From NCBI RefSeq assembly GCF_044547355.1, contig NZ_JBIUAG010000009.1, forward strand, positions 62,001 through 126,000: a stretch of DNA of 64,000 nt. The letters are read 5' to 3'. This DNA is from Kutzneria sp044547355. GTDB taxonomy: Bacteria; Actinomycetota; Actinomycetes; Mycobacteriales; Pseudonocardiaceae. The position numbers were made by a program, and so were the translations under genes. The notes beneath the pieces are model-generated. The model was not told where the DNA came from. It was given only the letters and a program-made list of their open reading frames with translations, and did no database searches. Of this stretch, positions 44,275-51,722 are shown piece by piece (within the stretch, counting starts at the first letter, position 1; each line of letters begins with the position of its first letter).

Positions 44275-44386
44275 GCGCGTACCCCGATGCCTCGACCGAC
44301 GGCCCTCGCAGCCGTTCTCCGCAGGAGTTTAGGCGTTCCGCCCCATTCGAGTACCACTCAGTGGACTACCAGGCCAGCGTCGACCG

Positions 44387-45082
44387 CTACGGCGCCCGCG
44401 TCACCAGGAACACCGGCTTCCGGTGCACCACGAAACCCAACGACTCGTACAACCTGATCGCCCCGACGTTCTCGGCGGCGGTGTGCAGGAACGGGATCTC
44501 GCCCCGGGCCCGGATGCCGTGGGCGACGGCCAGCACGAGGCGGGTGGCCAGCCCCTGGCCCCGGAACGCGGGGTCGGTGCAGACGGCGCTGATCTCGGTC
44601 CAGCCCGGCGGCCGCATCCGCTCCCCGGCCATGGCGGCCAGCACGCCGTCCCTGCGGACGCCGAGATAGGCGCCGAGCTCGATGGTGCGGGTCAGGAAGG
44701 GGCCAGGACGAGTGCGTTCGACCAGGTCGATCATCTCCGGCACGTCGGCCGGGCCCAGCCGCACGGCCTGCTCGAACGGGGCGGCGGCGATGCCGTTGTC
44801 GACCAGCTGGACGCCGGGGATGTCGAACTCGACCGACCAGTCGGCCGGCTGCTCGACGGCACCGGCGGTGACGGTGACCTCGGCGCCGGAGCCGGCGAGT
44901 TCGGCCAGGTCACGCCAGTCGGCGGCGGTGGGCTCGTCGGGCAGCGCGACGAACGGGGCCACGTCGGCCGGGTACCGGAGCACCCGGCCGCGAGCCTGCG
45001 CGAAATGGGCATGAGGCCCGGTCAGCGACGTCAGCACCGGGTTGTCGAGCGCCGCCAGCGAGTCGTTCATACATACGATCAT
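44387..45082 (-). CDS. GNAT-family N-acetyltransferase
   Basis: The 231-residue protein has an N-terminal half of low similarity and a C-terminal GNAT domain with TEISAVCTDPAFRGQGLATRLVLAV (given in part; the Q/RxxGxG/A acetyl-CoA motif is RGQGLA), then AAENVGAIRLYESLGFVV. This is the FR47-like type. The ATG at 45082 overlaps the stop of the phospholipase C gene (ATGA), so it is translationally coupled to it and may modify a product or the enzyme. Substrate unknown. Confidence 0.85.
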   Translation of the reverse strand: MIVCMNDSLAALDNPVLTSLTGPHAHFAQARGRVLRYPADVAPFVALPDEPTAADWRDLAELAGSGAEVTVTAGAVEQPADWSVEFDIPGVQLVDNGIAAAPFEQAVRLGPADVPEMIDLVERTRPGPFLTRTIELGAYLGVRRDGVLAAMAGERMRPPGWTEISAVCTDPAFRGQGLATRLVLAVAHGIRARGEIPFLHTAAENVGAIRLYESLGFVVHRKPVFLVTRAP

Positions 45083-47079
45083 CCCGTGACGCTGGCCGCA
45101 CCGGTCTCAATGTGACCAGCGAAACGCCGCGACCAGGTGCTGTCGGCCGACACCGTGACGGTGAAGTCGTGCCAGCCGTCGTTGTATGCGACCGCGTTGA
45201 AGTAGTCGCTGACGGTCTGACCAGCGGGAACCTGGTAGGTCCACGGCCCGTCGGTGCGGTAGTTGTTCGAGGTGACGGTGTAGGTGACGGTGGACCCAGA
45301 GCCGTTGACCAGGTCGAGCCAGAGCGCGAGCTTGCCGGTGCTGGCGGTCACCGCGATGCGGGAGCGGGCCTCGACGTTCTTGGCGCTGCCGTTGGCGTCG
45401 CCCTGGACGCGGCGCAGGAAGCGGTTGGGGCCGACGACCGTGAAGTCGTACTGGCCGTTGCCGAAGCCGCTGCCGCAGTTGAAGAAGTCGGTGGTGGAGC
45501 CGTTGGCCGGCACGGTGTACTGCCAGGGGCCGCCGGTGCGGAAGTTGTTGGCGTACACCGAGAAATGCGCGGCCTTGGCCCCGTCGTCGGTCATGGTGAT
45601 GTTGAGCTGCACGGTGCTGCCGGAGTAGAGCCACGACGAGATGGAGGCATTGGTCTGGTACGGCAGCGCCCGCGCCGGCTTGGTGCCGGCTTCCTGCGCG
45701 GGTAAGGCGTTGGTCTTGGGCGACGGGTTCGGCAGCAGGGCGCAGGTGGCGGCGCTGATCACCGAGCCGGGGGTGGGCAGCGACGGCAGGCCGTGCACCG
45801 GGTTGGCGAAGTCGAAGGCCGAGGTCAGGTCGCCGCAGACGGACCGCCGCCACGCGCTGATGTGCTGGCAGACCGCCGGCGTGCCGATGGCGGCCGACCA
45901 GGTCTCCATGAACCGGATCACCGAGGTGTGGTCGGAGACCTCGGAGTTGACCCAGCCGCCGCGGCTCCACGGCGAGACCACGATCATCGGCACCCGGAAG
46001 CCGAGGCCGACCGGGGTGCTGCCGACGAACTCGCCGGCGGCGCCGGCGGCCGGCGACGGCGGCGGCACGTGGTCGAAGAAGCCGTCGTTCTCGTCGTAGT
46101 TCAGGAAGAGCACCGTGCTGTCCACAGTGGACGGATCGGCGGCCAGCGCCTGGAGCAGGCCGCTGACGAAGCGCTCGCCGTTGACCGGCGGCCCGATCGG
46201 GTGCTCGGAGGTGATCTGGTCGGTCACCACCCAGGACACCTGCGGCAGGGCGCCGGCCAGCACGTCGGCCTTGATGGCGGCGAGGATGTCGTCCGGGGTG
46301 CTGCCGGTCTTGGCCGGCACGCTGCTCATGCCCCGGACCTGGAGCGGCGAACCCGTTGCCGCGCCGGTGAACTGCTTGAAGTAGGCCAGGGCGTTGTCGC
46401 CGTAGTTGTCCTTGGCGTTCTGGTAGACCCGCCAGCTGATGCCGGCGTTCTGCAGCGCCTCGACGTAGGTCGGCCAGGTCAGCCCGGACTCGTCGCCGCC
46501 GTCGTTGGCCGGCGAGCCGTACTGGCCGGCGGCGTCGATCATGCCGCTGAACAGGAAGGTCCGGTTGGGGCCGGTCGCGGTCAGGCCGGAGCAGTGGTAG
46601 GCGTCGAGGATCGTGTAGGCGTCGGCCAGCGCGTAGTGGAACGGCAGGTCGCCGCGGTCCAGGTAGCCAAGGCAGCCGATCTTGTTCTTGGCCGCCATCC
46701 AGCTGTCCATCCGGCCCAGGTTCCAGGCCGCGTGCTGGTCCGACCACGAGTGCGCGATGTCGCCCTGGCACTGGGCCAGGGTCTCGGCGTTGCTGGCCGT
46801 GCCGCGCAGCGCGAACGGGTACTGCCGCCCGCCGCCGTTGGGCTGGTTGAACACCGAGTACCCGCCGGGCAGCTGGATCGTGGCCCGGTCGGCGAAGCCC
46901 CGCACGCCCCTGAGCGTGCCGAAGTAGTGGTCGAAGCTGCGGTTCTCCTGCATCAGCACCACGATGTGCTTGACGTCGGCGATGGTGCCGGTGGCCGCGG
47001 CCGCCCGCTCGGCGGCCAGCCCGGTGAGAGCCGCCGCCCCCGTGGTGGCCAGGAATGTCCGTCGACTGATCTCGCCCAT
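45079..47079 (-). CDS. Tat-exported phosphocholine-type phospholipase C with DUF756 tail
   Basis: The 666-residue protein starts with a Tat signal (SRRTFLATTGAAALTGL) and has the phosphoesterase core of bacterial phospholipase C/acid phosphatase (HIVVLMQENRSFDHYFGTL, given in part; SHSWSDQH-like region; TDEN-type LFLNYDENDGFFDHVPPP; VPMIVVSPWSRGGWV). Two C-terminal DUF756 domains follow (about 480-570 and 575-660; the second ends GWHDFTVTVSADSTWSRRFAGHIE in part). It cleaves phosphatidylcholine or sphingomyelin outside the cell, releasing phosphate. A Pho-box-like direct repeat lies 60 bp upstream. A copy of its tail survives as a fragment at 57377-57568. Confidence 0.92.
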   Translation of the reverse strand: MGEISRRTFLATTGAAALTGLAAERAAAATGTIADVKHIVVLMQENRSFDHYFGTLRGVRGFADRATIQLPGGYSVFNQPNGGGRQYPFALRGTASNAETLAQCQGDIAHSWSDQHAAWNLGRMDSWMAAKNKIGCLGYLDRGDLPFHYALADAYTILDAYHCSGLTATGPNRTFLFSGMIDAAGQYGSPANDGGDESGLTWPTYVEALQNAGISWRVYQNAKDNYGDNALAYFKQFTGAATGSPLQVRGMSSVPAKTGSTPDDILAAIKADVLAGALPQVSWVVTDQITSEHPIGPPVNGERFVSGLLQALAADPSTVDSTVLFLNYDENDGFFDHVPPPSPAAGAAGEFVGSTPVGLGFRVPMIVVSPWSRGGWVNSEVSDHTSVIRFMETWSAAIGTPAVCQHISAWRRSVCGDLTSAFDFANPVHGLPSLPTPGSVISAATCALLPNPSPKTNALPAQEAGTKPARALPYQTNASISSWLYSGSTVQLNITMTDDGAKAAHFSVYANNFRTGGPWQYTVPANGSTTDFFNCGSGFGNGQYDFTVVGPNRFLRRVQGDANGSAKNVEARSRIAVTASTGKLALWLDLVNGSGSTVTYTVTSNNYRTDGPWTYQVPAGQTVSDYFNAVAYNDGWHDFTVTVSADSTWSRRFAGHIETGAASVTG

Positions 47080-47138
47080 CGCCCCTGCCTCCCAGCGCCC
47101 GCGCGGTCCGGATCAGTCGACCGAAGGTCACGGTGCGT

Positions 47139-47160
47139 GTCCAGGGAACGTCAGGTGAAC
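47139..47160 (-). promoter_or_regulatory. PHO-box-like direct repeat upstream of phospholipase C
   Basis: On the minus strand 47160-47139 reads GTTCACCTGAC then GTTCCCTGGAC, two adjacent 11-nt units starting GTTC. This resembles the PhoP box of Streptomyces (11-nt repeats GTTCA-rich). It lies 60 bp before the phospholipase C start, where phosphate-controlled promoters carry it. The second unit deviates from the consensus. Confidence 0.5.
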
Positions 47161-47200
47161 ATCCCAAAAATGCGTCCGACCGGGCCCGAACCCTTCGGCG

Positions 47201-48151
47201 TCACGTCTCGCGCAGATCGTCGGGTCGCGCGGCCGCGGGCTTGATCAGCGAGACGTCCTGGGAGAACTTCCGGAACCCGACGCTGTAGTACAGGCCCCGG
47301 GCCTTGGGATGCGCGGCCGCGCCCAGACAGACGACGGTCATGTGGTTGGCCCCGGCCTCCCGCGCCAGCCCCATGCCGTGCAGCAGCAGGGCCCGGCCCA
47401 AACCGAGCCGCCGGTACCCGGGATGGGTCCCGACGGGTTCGAACTCGGCGGTCTTGTTGGCCTCGTCCAGCCAGATGATCGCGGAGGCGGCCATGGTGCC
47501 GTCGGGGGCCTCCACCAGGACGTGCAGATCGCCGCGATACGGCCAGGTCTGCCGCACGCCTTCGTAGGACTCGGCGTCGTAGATGGTCGAGCCCCAGGCG
47601 TCGACATGGGCCCGCACGGCCGCCGCCGAGCCGGCCCCGTCGGCGTTGCGGAACCGGAATCCCGTTGGCAGCACGGGCTTTTCGATGTCGTCGAGGTCCC
47701 GCACGTTGAGCTGGGTCCAGTCGTCGAGCGCGGCCGGATCGGTCACGTAGCCGTGCGCGCCCCAGCGTTGCCGGCCGACGTCGTCGGCGGCCTGGGCGAG
47801 CAGGGTGCGGTCGACGGCCGGCCCGCGGTCGTACCAGGCGATCACCTCGTCCACCAGCTCGGCGTGGTCGGGATGCACCTGGTACGCCAGCGAGGCCTGC
47901 GTGATCTCCTGGCCGTTCGGGCGGCGGTGAGGCAGCGTGACCCAACCCCACGCGACCAGATCCCGGCCGGCGAACCACAGCTCTCGCCGCCAGCTCGCGC
48001 CGATCTTGGCGTGCCCCTTGCCCCAGATCCACGCCAGCTCGCCGACCGAGGCGTCGCTGTTGACCAGCTCGAGGCGCAGGGCCGTCACCTTTTCGGCCAG
48101 CCCCTGCATGAGCCGCACGTCCTCGGCGGTCACAACCGCGGAGTCCTCCAT
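47201..48151 (-). CDS. GNAT-family N-acetyltransferase with N-terminal extension
   Basis: The 316-residue protein has a tandem-type layout: residues 1-155 form an unusual domain with a W-rich strand (LAWIWGKGHAKIGASWRRELWF, given in part), and 160-316 a GNAT domain with FEPVGTHPGYRRLGLGRALLLHGM (in part) and acetyl-CoA motif RLGLGRA. It stands alone on the minus strand. The N-terminal half could be a degenerate GNAT. Substrate unknown; antibiotics, amines or proteins are all possible. Confidence 0.82.
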   Translation of the reverse strand: MEDSAVVTAEDVRLMQGLAEKVTALRLELVNSDASVGELAWIWGKGHAKIGASWRRELWFAGRDLVAWGWVTLPHRRPNGQEITQASLAYQVHPDHAELVDEVIAWYDRGPAVDRTLLAQAADDVGRQRWGAHGYVTDPAALDDWTQLNVRDLDDIEKPVLPTGFRFRNADGAGSAAAVRAHVDAWGSTIYDAESYEGVRQTWPYRGDLHVLVEAPDGTMAASAIIWLDEANKTAEFEPVGTHPGYRRLGLGRALLLHGMGLAREAGANHMTVVCLGAAAHPKARGLYYSVGFRKFSQDVSLIKPAAARPDDLRET

Positions 48152-48501
48152 GCCGGGTCACTGTGCCAGGACGCCGTTACGCCGTCGAACCATTTGGCGG
48201 TCCCGAGGTTTCCGCCGTGGAAGGTCGGGCAGTCCCGGCGGCGCGATCACGCTGTGCTTCGTGACGGAGACCAACGGCGCATCGCTGCGCGGGCGCGGGG
48301 TTCCGGGCGAACTTCCCACGCCTGCGGCTACTCCGGGTGGCGCGCGGTGACCCGGATGTAGCCGTGCGTGCCGTTGGCGGCACGCTCCGGCGCTGTTCGG
48401 CGTAGCCGAGCATGGGTCGGGTAAGGGTCGGCCCGCCGGTGGTAACGCGGGCGTCAGCGGCGGCGACTTCACGCGCAAATCTCATCCACAGTGGAGGTCG
48501 C
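48152..48501. other. Intergenic region without a gene
   Basis: These 350 bp separate the minus-strand GNAT gene from the plus-strand FAD oxidoreductase. Frames across it have no good start or codon use. The last 15 bp contain GGAGG as the RBS of the oxidoreductase. I see no strong palindrome, tRNA or repeat, but promoters of both divergent genes must be here. Confidence 0.5.
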
Positions 48502-49728
48502 GTGACATCCGTTGCCGTCATCGGGGCCGGTCCGTACGGGCTGTCGATCGCCGCGTATCTGCGTGACTACGGTGTGAACACACGTGTTTTCGGTATCCCG
48601 CTGGACACGTGGCGTGATCACATGCCCGCCGGGATGCTGCTCAAGTCGGACGGCTTCGCGTCGAACGTGTACGGGCCGAAGGCCGTCGGCACGCTGGCCG
48701 AGTACTGCGCCGATCACGGAATTCCCTACCACGACACCGATATCCCGGTGCCGCTGGCGGTGTTCGGCGACTACGCGGCCGACTTCCAGCGCCGGTTCGT
48801 GCCGGACCTGGAGGAGGTGCTGGTGTCCGGCCTCGCCCGCGAGCGCAGCGGCTTCCGGCTGAAGTTGACGGACGGTCAAGACGTGTGGGCCGACCGGGTG
48901 GTGTGCGCGGTGGGCATCAGCCACTTCGCCCGCCTGCCAAAGGAATTGTCCGGATTGCCGGCCGGGCGGGTCAGCCACACCTTCGACGTGCGCGACCCGA
49001 GCGCCTTCGCCGGCCGCGACGTCACGGTGATCGGCGCGGGCTCCTCGGCCGTGGACACCGCGGTGCTGCTGGCCGAGGCCGGAGCCACGGTGCAGCTGGT
49101 GGCCCGGGCGAACGTGGTGAAGTTCGGCGGAAAACCCGAACCTCGCGGCCTGTGGGAGAAACTGCGCAGCCCGTCCTCGGGCGTCGGCCCGGGGCTGCGG
49201 AACTGGCTGTGCGAGGCCGTGCCGTCGGTGTTCCGGTTCCTGCCGGGCGAGCTGCGGCTGCGGCTGATCCGCACCCATCTGGGCCCGAAGTCCCCGTGGC
49301 ACATGAAAGCCCGCTTCGACGCCGGTGTGCGCACGCACCTCGGCCGGCCGATCACCGGCGCCCGCGAGGTGGACGGCCGGATCGAGCTGTCGCTGCGCGG
49401 CGGGCAGACCGTGACGACCGATCACGTTGTGGCGGCGACCGGTTACTACCCGGATCTGGCCCGGCTGGGCTTCCTCAGCGAGGACCTGCGCCGCGCGGTG
49501 CGCACCCACTCCCGGATGCCGATGGTGTCCAAGTGGTTCGAGAGTTCCGTGCCCGGCCTGTACTTCGTCGGCCCGGCGGCGGTGGACACCTTCGGCCCGC
49601 TGATGCGGTTCATGGTCGGCGCGGAGTACGTGGCCCCGCGCATCGCCTTCCGGTTGGCCAAGCGGGCCGGGGCGCCGGTCTCGCTGACCCAGGCCCGGCC
49701 GCGGCGGAGGCGGTGGTTGGTCCGTTGA
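48502..49728 (+). CDS. FAD/NAD(P)-dependent oxidoreductase (monooxygenase-like)
   Basis: The 408-residue protein has two dinucleotide folds: SVAVIGAGPYGLSIAAYL at the start (FAD) and DVTVIGAGSSAVDTAVLL near 175 (NADPH), plus ATGYYPD before the C-terminal GLYFVGPA. This is the flavin-containing monooxygenase/N-hydroxylase type. The loop LDTWRDHMPAGMLLKSDGFAS resembles an active-site loop for N- or S-oxidation. GTG 48502 follows GGAGG by 4 nt. Its stop overlaps the start of the thioesterase/ATP-grasp gene, and all three genes to 53306 lie on this strand, suggesting one small pathway. Confidence 0.85.
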   Translation: MTSVAVIGAGPYGLSIAAYLRDYGVNTRVFGIPLDTWRDHMPAGMLLKSDGFASNVYGPKAVGTLAEYCADHGIPYHDTDIPVPLAVFGDYAADFQRRFVPDLEEVLVSGLARERSGFRLKLTDGQDVWADRVVCAVGISHFARLPKELSGLPAGRVSHTFDVRDPSAFAGRDVTVIGAGSSAVDTAVLLAEAGATVQLVARANVVKFGGKPEPRGLWEKLRSPSSGVGPGLRNWLCEAVPSVFRFLPGELRLRLIRTHLGPKSPWHMKARFDAGVRTHLGRPITGAREVDGRIELSLRGGQTVTTDHVVAATGYYPDLARLGFLSEDLRRAVRTHSRMPMVSKWFESSVPGLYFVGPAAVDTFGPLMRFMVGAEYVAPRIAFRLAKRAGAPVSLTQARPRRRRWLVR

Positions 49729-51632
49729 TCGTCTACAAGGCGAACGGGGTGCGGATCGACCTCGTGCGCGAGGGATCCGCGGGCGTTCTCGTGCTGGTGC
49801 CGGGGCTTGAGGGCGATCCCGACGAGCTGGCCGGGGTGATCGCCGGCTACACCGGGCCACAGGCGGTGTACGTGGCCGCGCCGATGCTGCTCGACGACCG
49901 CGGCGAGGCCATCGAGACGGTGGAGCGCATGGCCGAGTTGATGGTGGCCGCGCTGGGCGAGGTGCTCGGCGACGAGCCGTACCATCTCGGCGGCTACTCC
50001 TTCGGCGGCTTGATCGCGTGGGAGATGGCCCAGCGACACAAGGGAATCGGGCGGCTGTTCCTGATCGAGGCGATCTTCGACGAGCGGTACTGGAACCGCC
50101 GGCTGTGGCTGGTGGCGATGCGCCGGCGCGGCCTCAACCAGCTGTCCCGGATCTCGCACCTGCCGCCACGGCAAGCCGTTGCCGAGTTCGGGCTGCGCGG
50201 CCAGCGACTGGTGCGCCGGCTGGCCCGCCGTTCCTCCGGCGGCGAGGCGACCGCGGTGTCGACCGGCGAGACCGACGCCGGCCGTCGCGCGTACGCGGCG
50301 ATGCCCCGCTACCGCCCCGCCTACCACGACGGGGCCGTGACGGTGCTGGCCGCCACCGACAACCGGCATTTCGGTTGCGACACCGCCGAATGCTGGCAGG
50401 GCCTGGCCCGCGAGCTGTCCGTGCGCCGGATCGTCGGCGACCACCTCACCATCGTGAGCGATCCGGCGTCGGCCGCCGCGGTCGCCGACGGCATCGGCCG
50501 GGACATCAACGCGGGCCCGGGAGTCCGCCCCGCGCCGGGCTTCGAGCGGGTGCTGATCGTGTCGACCATGCGGTGGTTCTCGGCCGCGCGGCTGGCCGAC
50601 GCGATGGTCGAGGCCGGCTTCACCGTGCACACCTGCCGGCCGTCCGGGCATCCGGTGGAGGTCGTGGACGGGCTGGCCGGCGATCATCCGCTGCACCGGT
50701 CGCGGCCGCTGCGGTCGATCCAGCACGCCATCGACGCCGCCCAGCCGGACCTGGTGCTGTGCGACGATGAGCGGTCGCTGGTCCTGTTGCGGCGCCTGCA
50801 CTCCCACACGCACGACCAGGTGCTGGCCCGATCCCTGGGCGACTGGACGCGCATGACCTCCCGAACCGAGGTGGCCGAGGCCGCCCGCGCGGCCGGAGTT
50901 GACGCGCCGGAAACCGCGACCGTCGGCAACGTCGAGGCATTGATGCAGTGGGCGCTGCCGTTCGTGCTCAAGACCGACGGCAGCTCCGGCGGCCGCGGGG
51001 TCGCCGCGGTCAGCGATTCCGGCTCCCTGTCCAGGATCTGGCGCTCCCTGTCCAATCCCCCGCCGCTGCACGTGGCCGTGAAGCGGGCGCTGGTGAACCG
51101 GGAGCTCCAGTCGTTCGGTTCCTTGGTGCTGCGCCGGCGGCCGACCGTCAACGTGCAGCAGTTCCGGTCCGGCCAGGACGCCATCGCCACCGTGGCCTGC
51201 CTCGACGGCGAGGTGCTCTCCCTGGTGTGCCTGGAGGTCGTGCTGGCCGAGGAGCTGCGGGGGCCGTCGGCGGTGGTTCGGGTCATCGATCATCCGGGCA
51301 TGGCCGAGGCCGCCCGGCGGGTCGTGCGGCGCTTCGAGCTCAGCGGCTTCTGCGGCCTGGACTTCGTGACGGACGCGGACGGCACCGCCTGGTTCATCGA
51401 GCTCAACGCCCGCGTCACCCCGACCTGCCACCTGCTGTTCGACGCGCCCCGCGAGGTCGGCGAGGTCATCGCCCTGTTCCCGGTCGAGCACGAGTCCACC
51501 GCCTACGCCGACTGCGTCGACCTGCCGGTCCGCGCCCCGCGCTTGGCCGAGCGGGGCCGGCTGCTGGCGGCCCGGCGGCGAAATGCCTTGTGGCGGCGGC
51601 TGCGGGCGCTCACCCGGCGGCCGGCCGTCTGA
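49725..51632 (+). CDS. Thioesterase-like hydrolase fused to ATP-grasp ligase
   Basis: This 635-residue protein joins two enzymes. Residues 1-250 look like a type II thioesterase (GDEPYHLGGYSFGGLIAWE with nucleophile Ser92; His240 in GDHLTIV). Residues 265-400 are a Rossmann-like preATP-grasp region, and 405-600 an ATP-grasp domain (FVLKTDGSSGGRG at 413, LDFVTDADGTAWFIELNARVTP with the metal-binding Glu and Asn near 557-563, given in part). ATP-grasp enzymes make amide or ester bonds from acyl-phosphate. Fusion with a thioesterase is unusual. The start is TTG 49725 by overlap with the previous stop (TTGA); GTG 49713 is an alternative. Confidence 0.85.
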   Translation: MIVYKANGVRIDLVREGSAGVLVLVPGLEGDPDELAGVIAGYTGPQAVYVAAPMLLDDRGEAIETVERMAELMVAALGEVLGDEPYHLGGYSFGGLIAWEMAQRHKGIGRLFLIEAIFDERYWNRRLWLVAMRRRGLNQLSRISHLPPRQAVAEFGLRGQRLVRRLARRSSGGEATAVSTGETDAGRRAYAAMPRYRPAYHDGAVTVLAATDNRHFGCDTAECWQGLARELSVRRIVGDHLTIVSDPASAAAVADGIGRDINAGPGVRPAPGFERVLIVSTMRWFSAARLADAMVEAGFTVHTCRPSGHPVEVVDGLAGDHPLHRSRPLRSIQHAIDAAQPDLVLCDDERSLVLLRRLHSHTHDQVLARSLGDWTRMTSRTEVAEAARAAGVDAPETATVGNVEALMQWALPFVLKTDGSSGGRGVAAVSDSGSLSRIWRSLSNPPPLHVAVKRALVNRELQSFGSLVLRRRPTVNVQQFRSGQDAIATVACLDGEVLSLVCLEVVLAEELRGPSAVVRVIDHPGMAEAARRVVRRFELSGFCGLDFVTDADGTAWFIELNARVTPTCHLLFDAPREVGEVIALFPVEHESTAYADCVDLPVRAPRLAERGRLLAARRRNALWRRLRALTRRPAV

Positions 51633-51649
51633 GTCACGAAAAAGTCGCG

Positions 51650-51678
51650 GCCTTCCCTGAACCGGGTTCGGGGAAGGC
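51650..51678. terminator. Hairpin between ATP-grasp and ABM genes
   Basis: The segments GCCTTCCC (51650-51657) and GGGAAGGC (51671-51678) pair, continuing inward with GAACC and GGTTC, separated by single mismatched bases: a stem of about 13 bp. It is 18 nt after the ATP-grasp stop. No U-run follows, so it may be an attenuator, or the ABM gene may have its own promoter downstream. Confidence 0.5.
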
Positions 51679-51722
51679 GCGTATACCCGCTCGGATACCT
51701 GTGAAAGGGGTGTGCCGCGGGA

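Noticed and set aside
48152..48501. Short frames in the gap before the FAD oxidoreductase
   Set aside because: No start/RBS combination or codon bias supports a gene on either strand.
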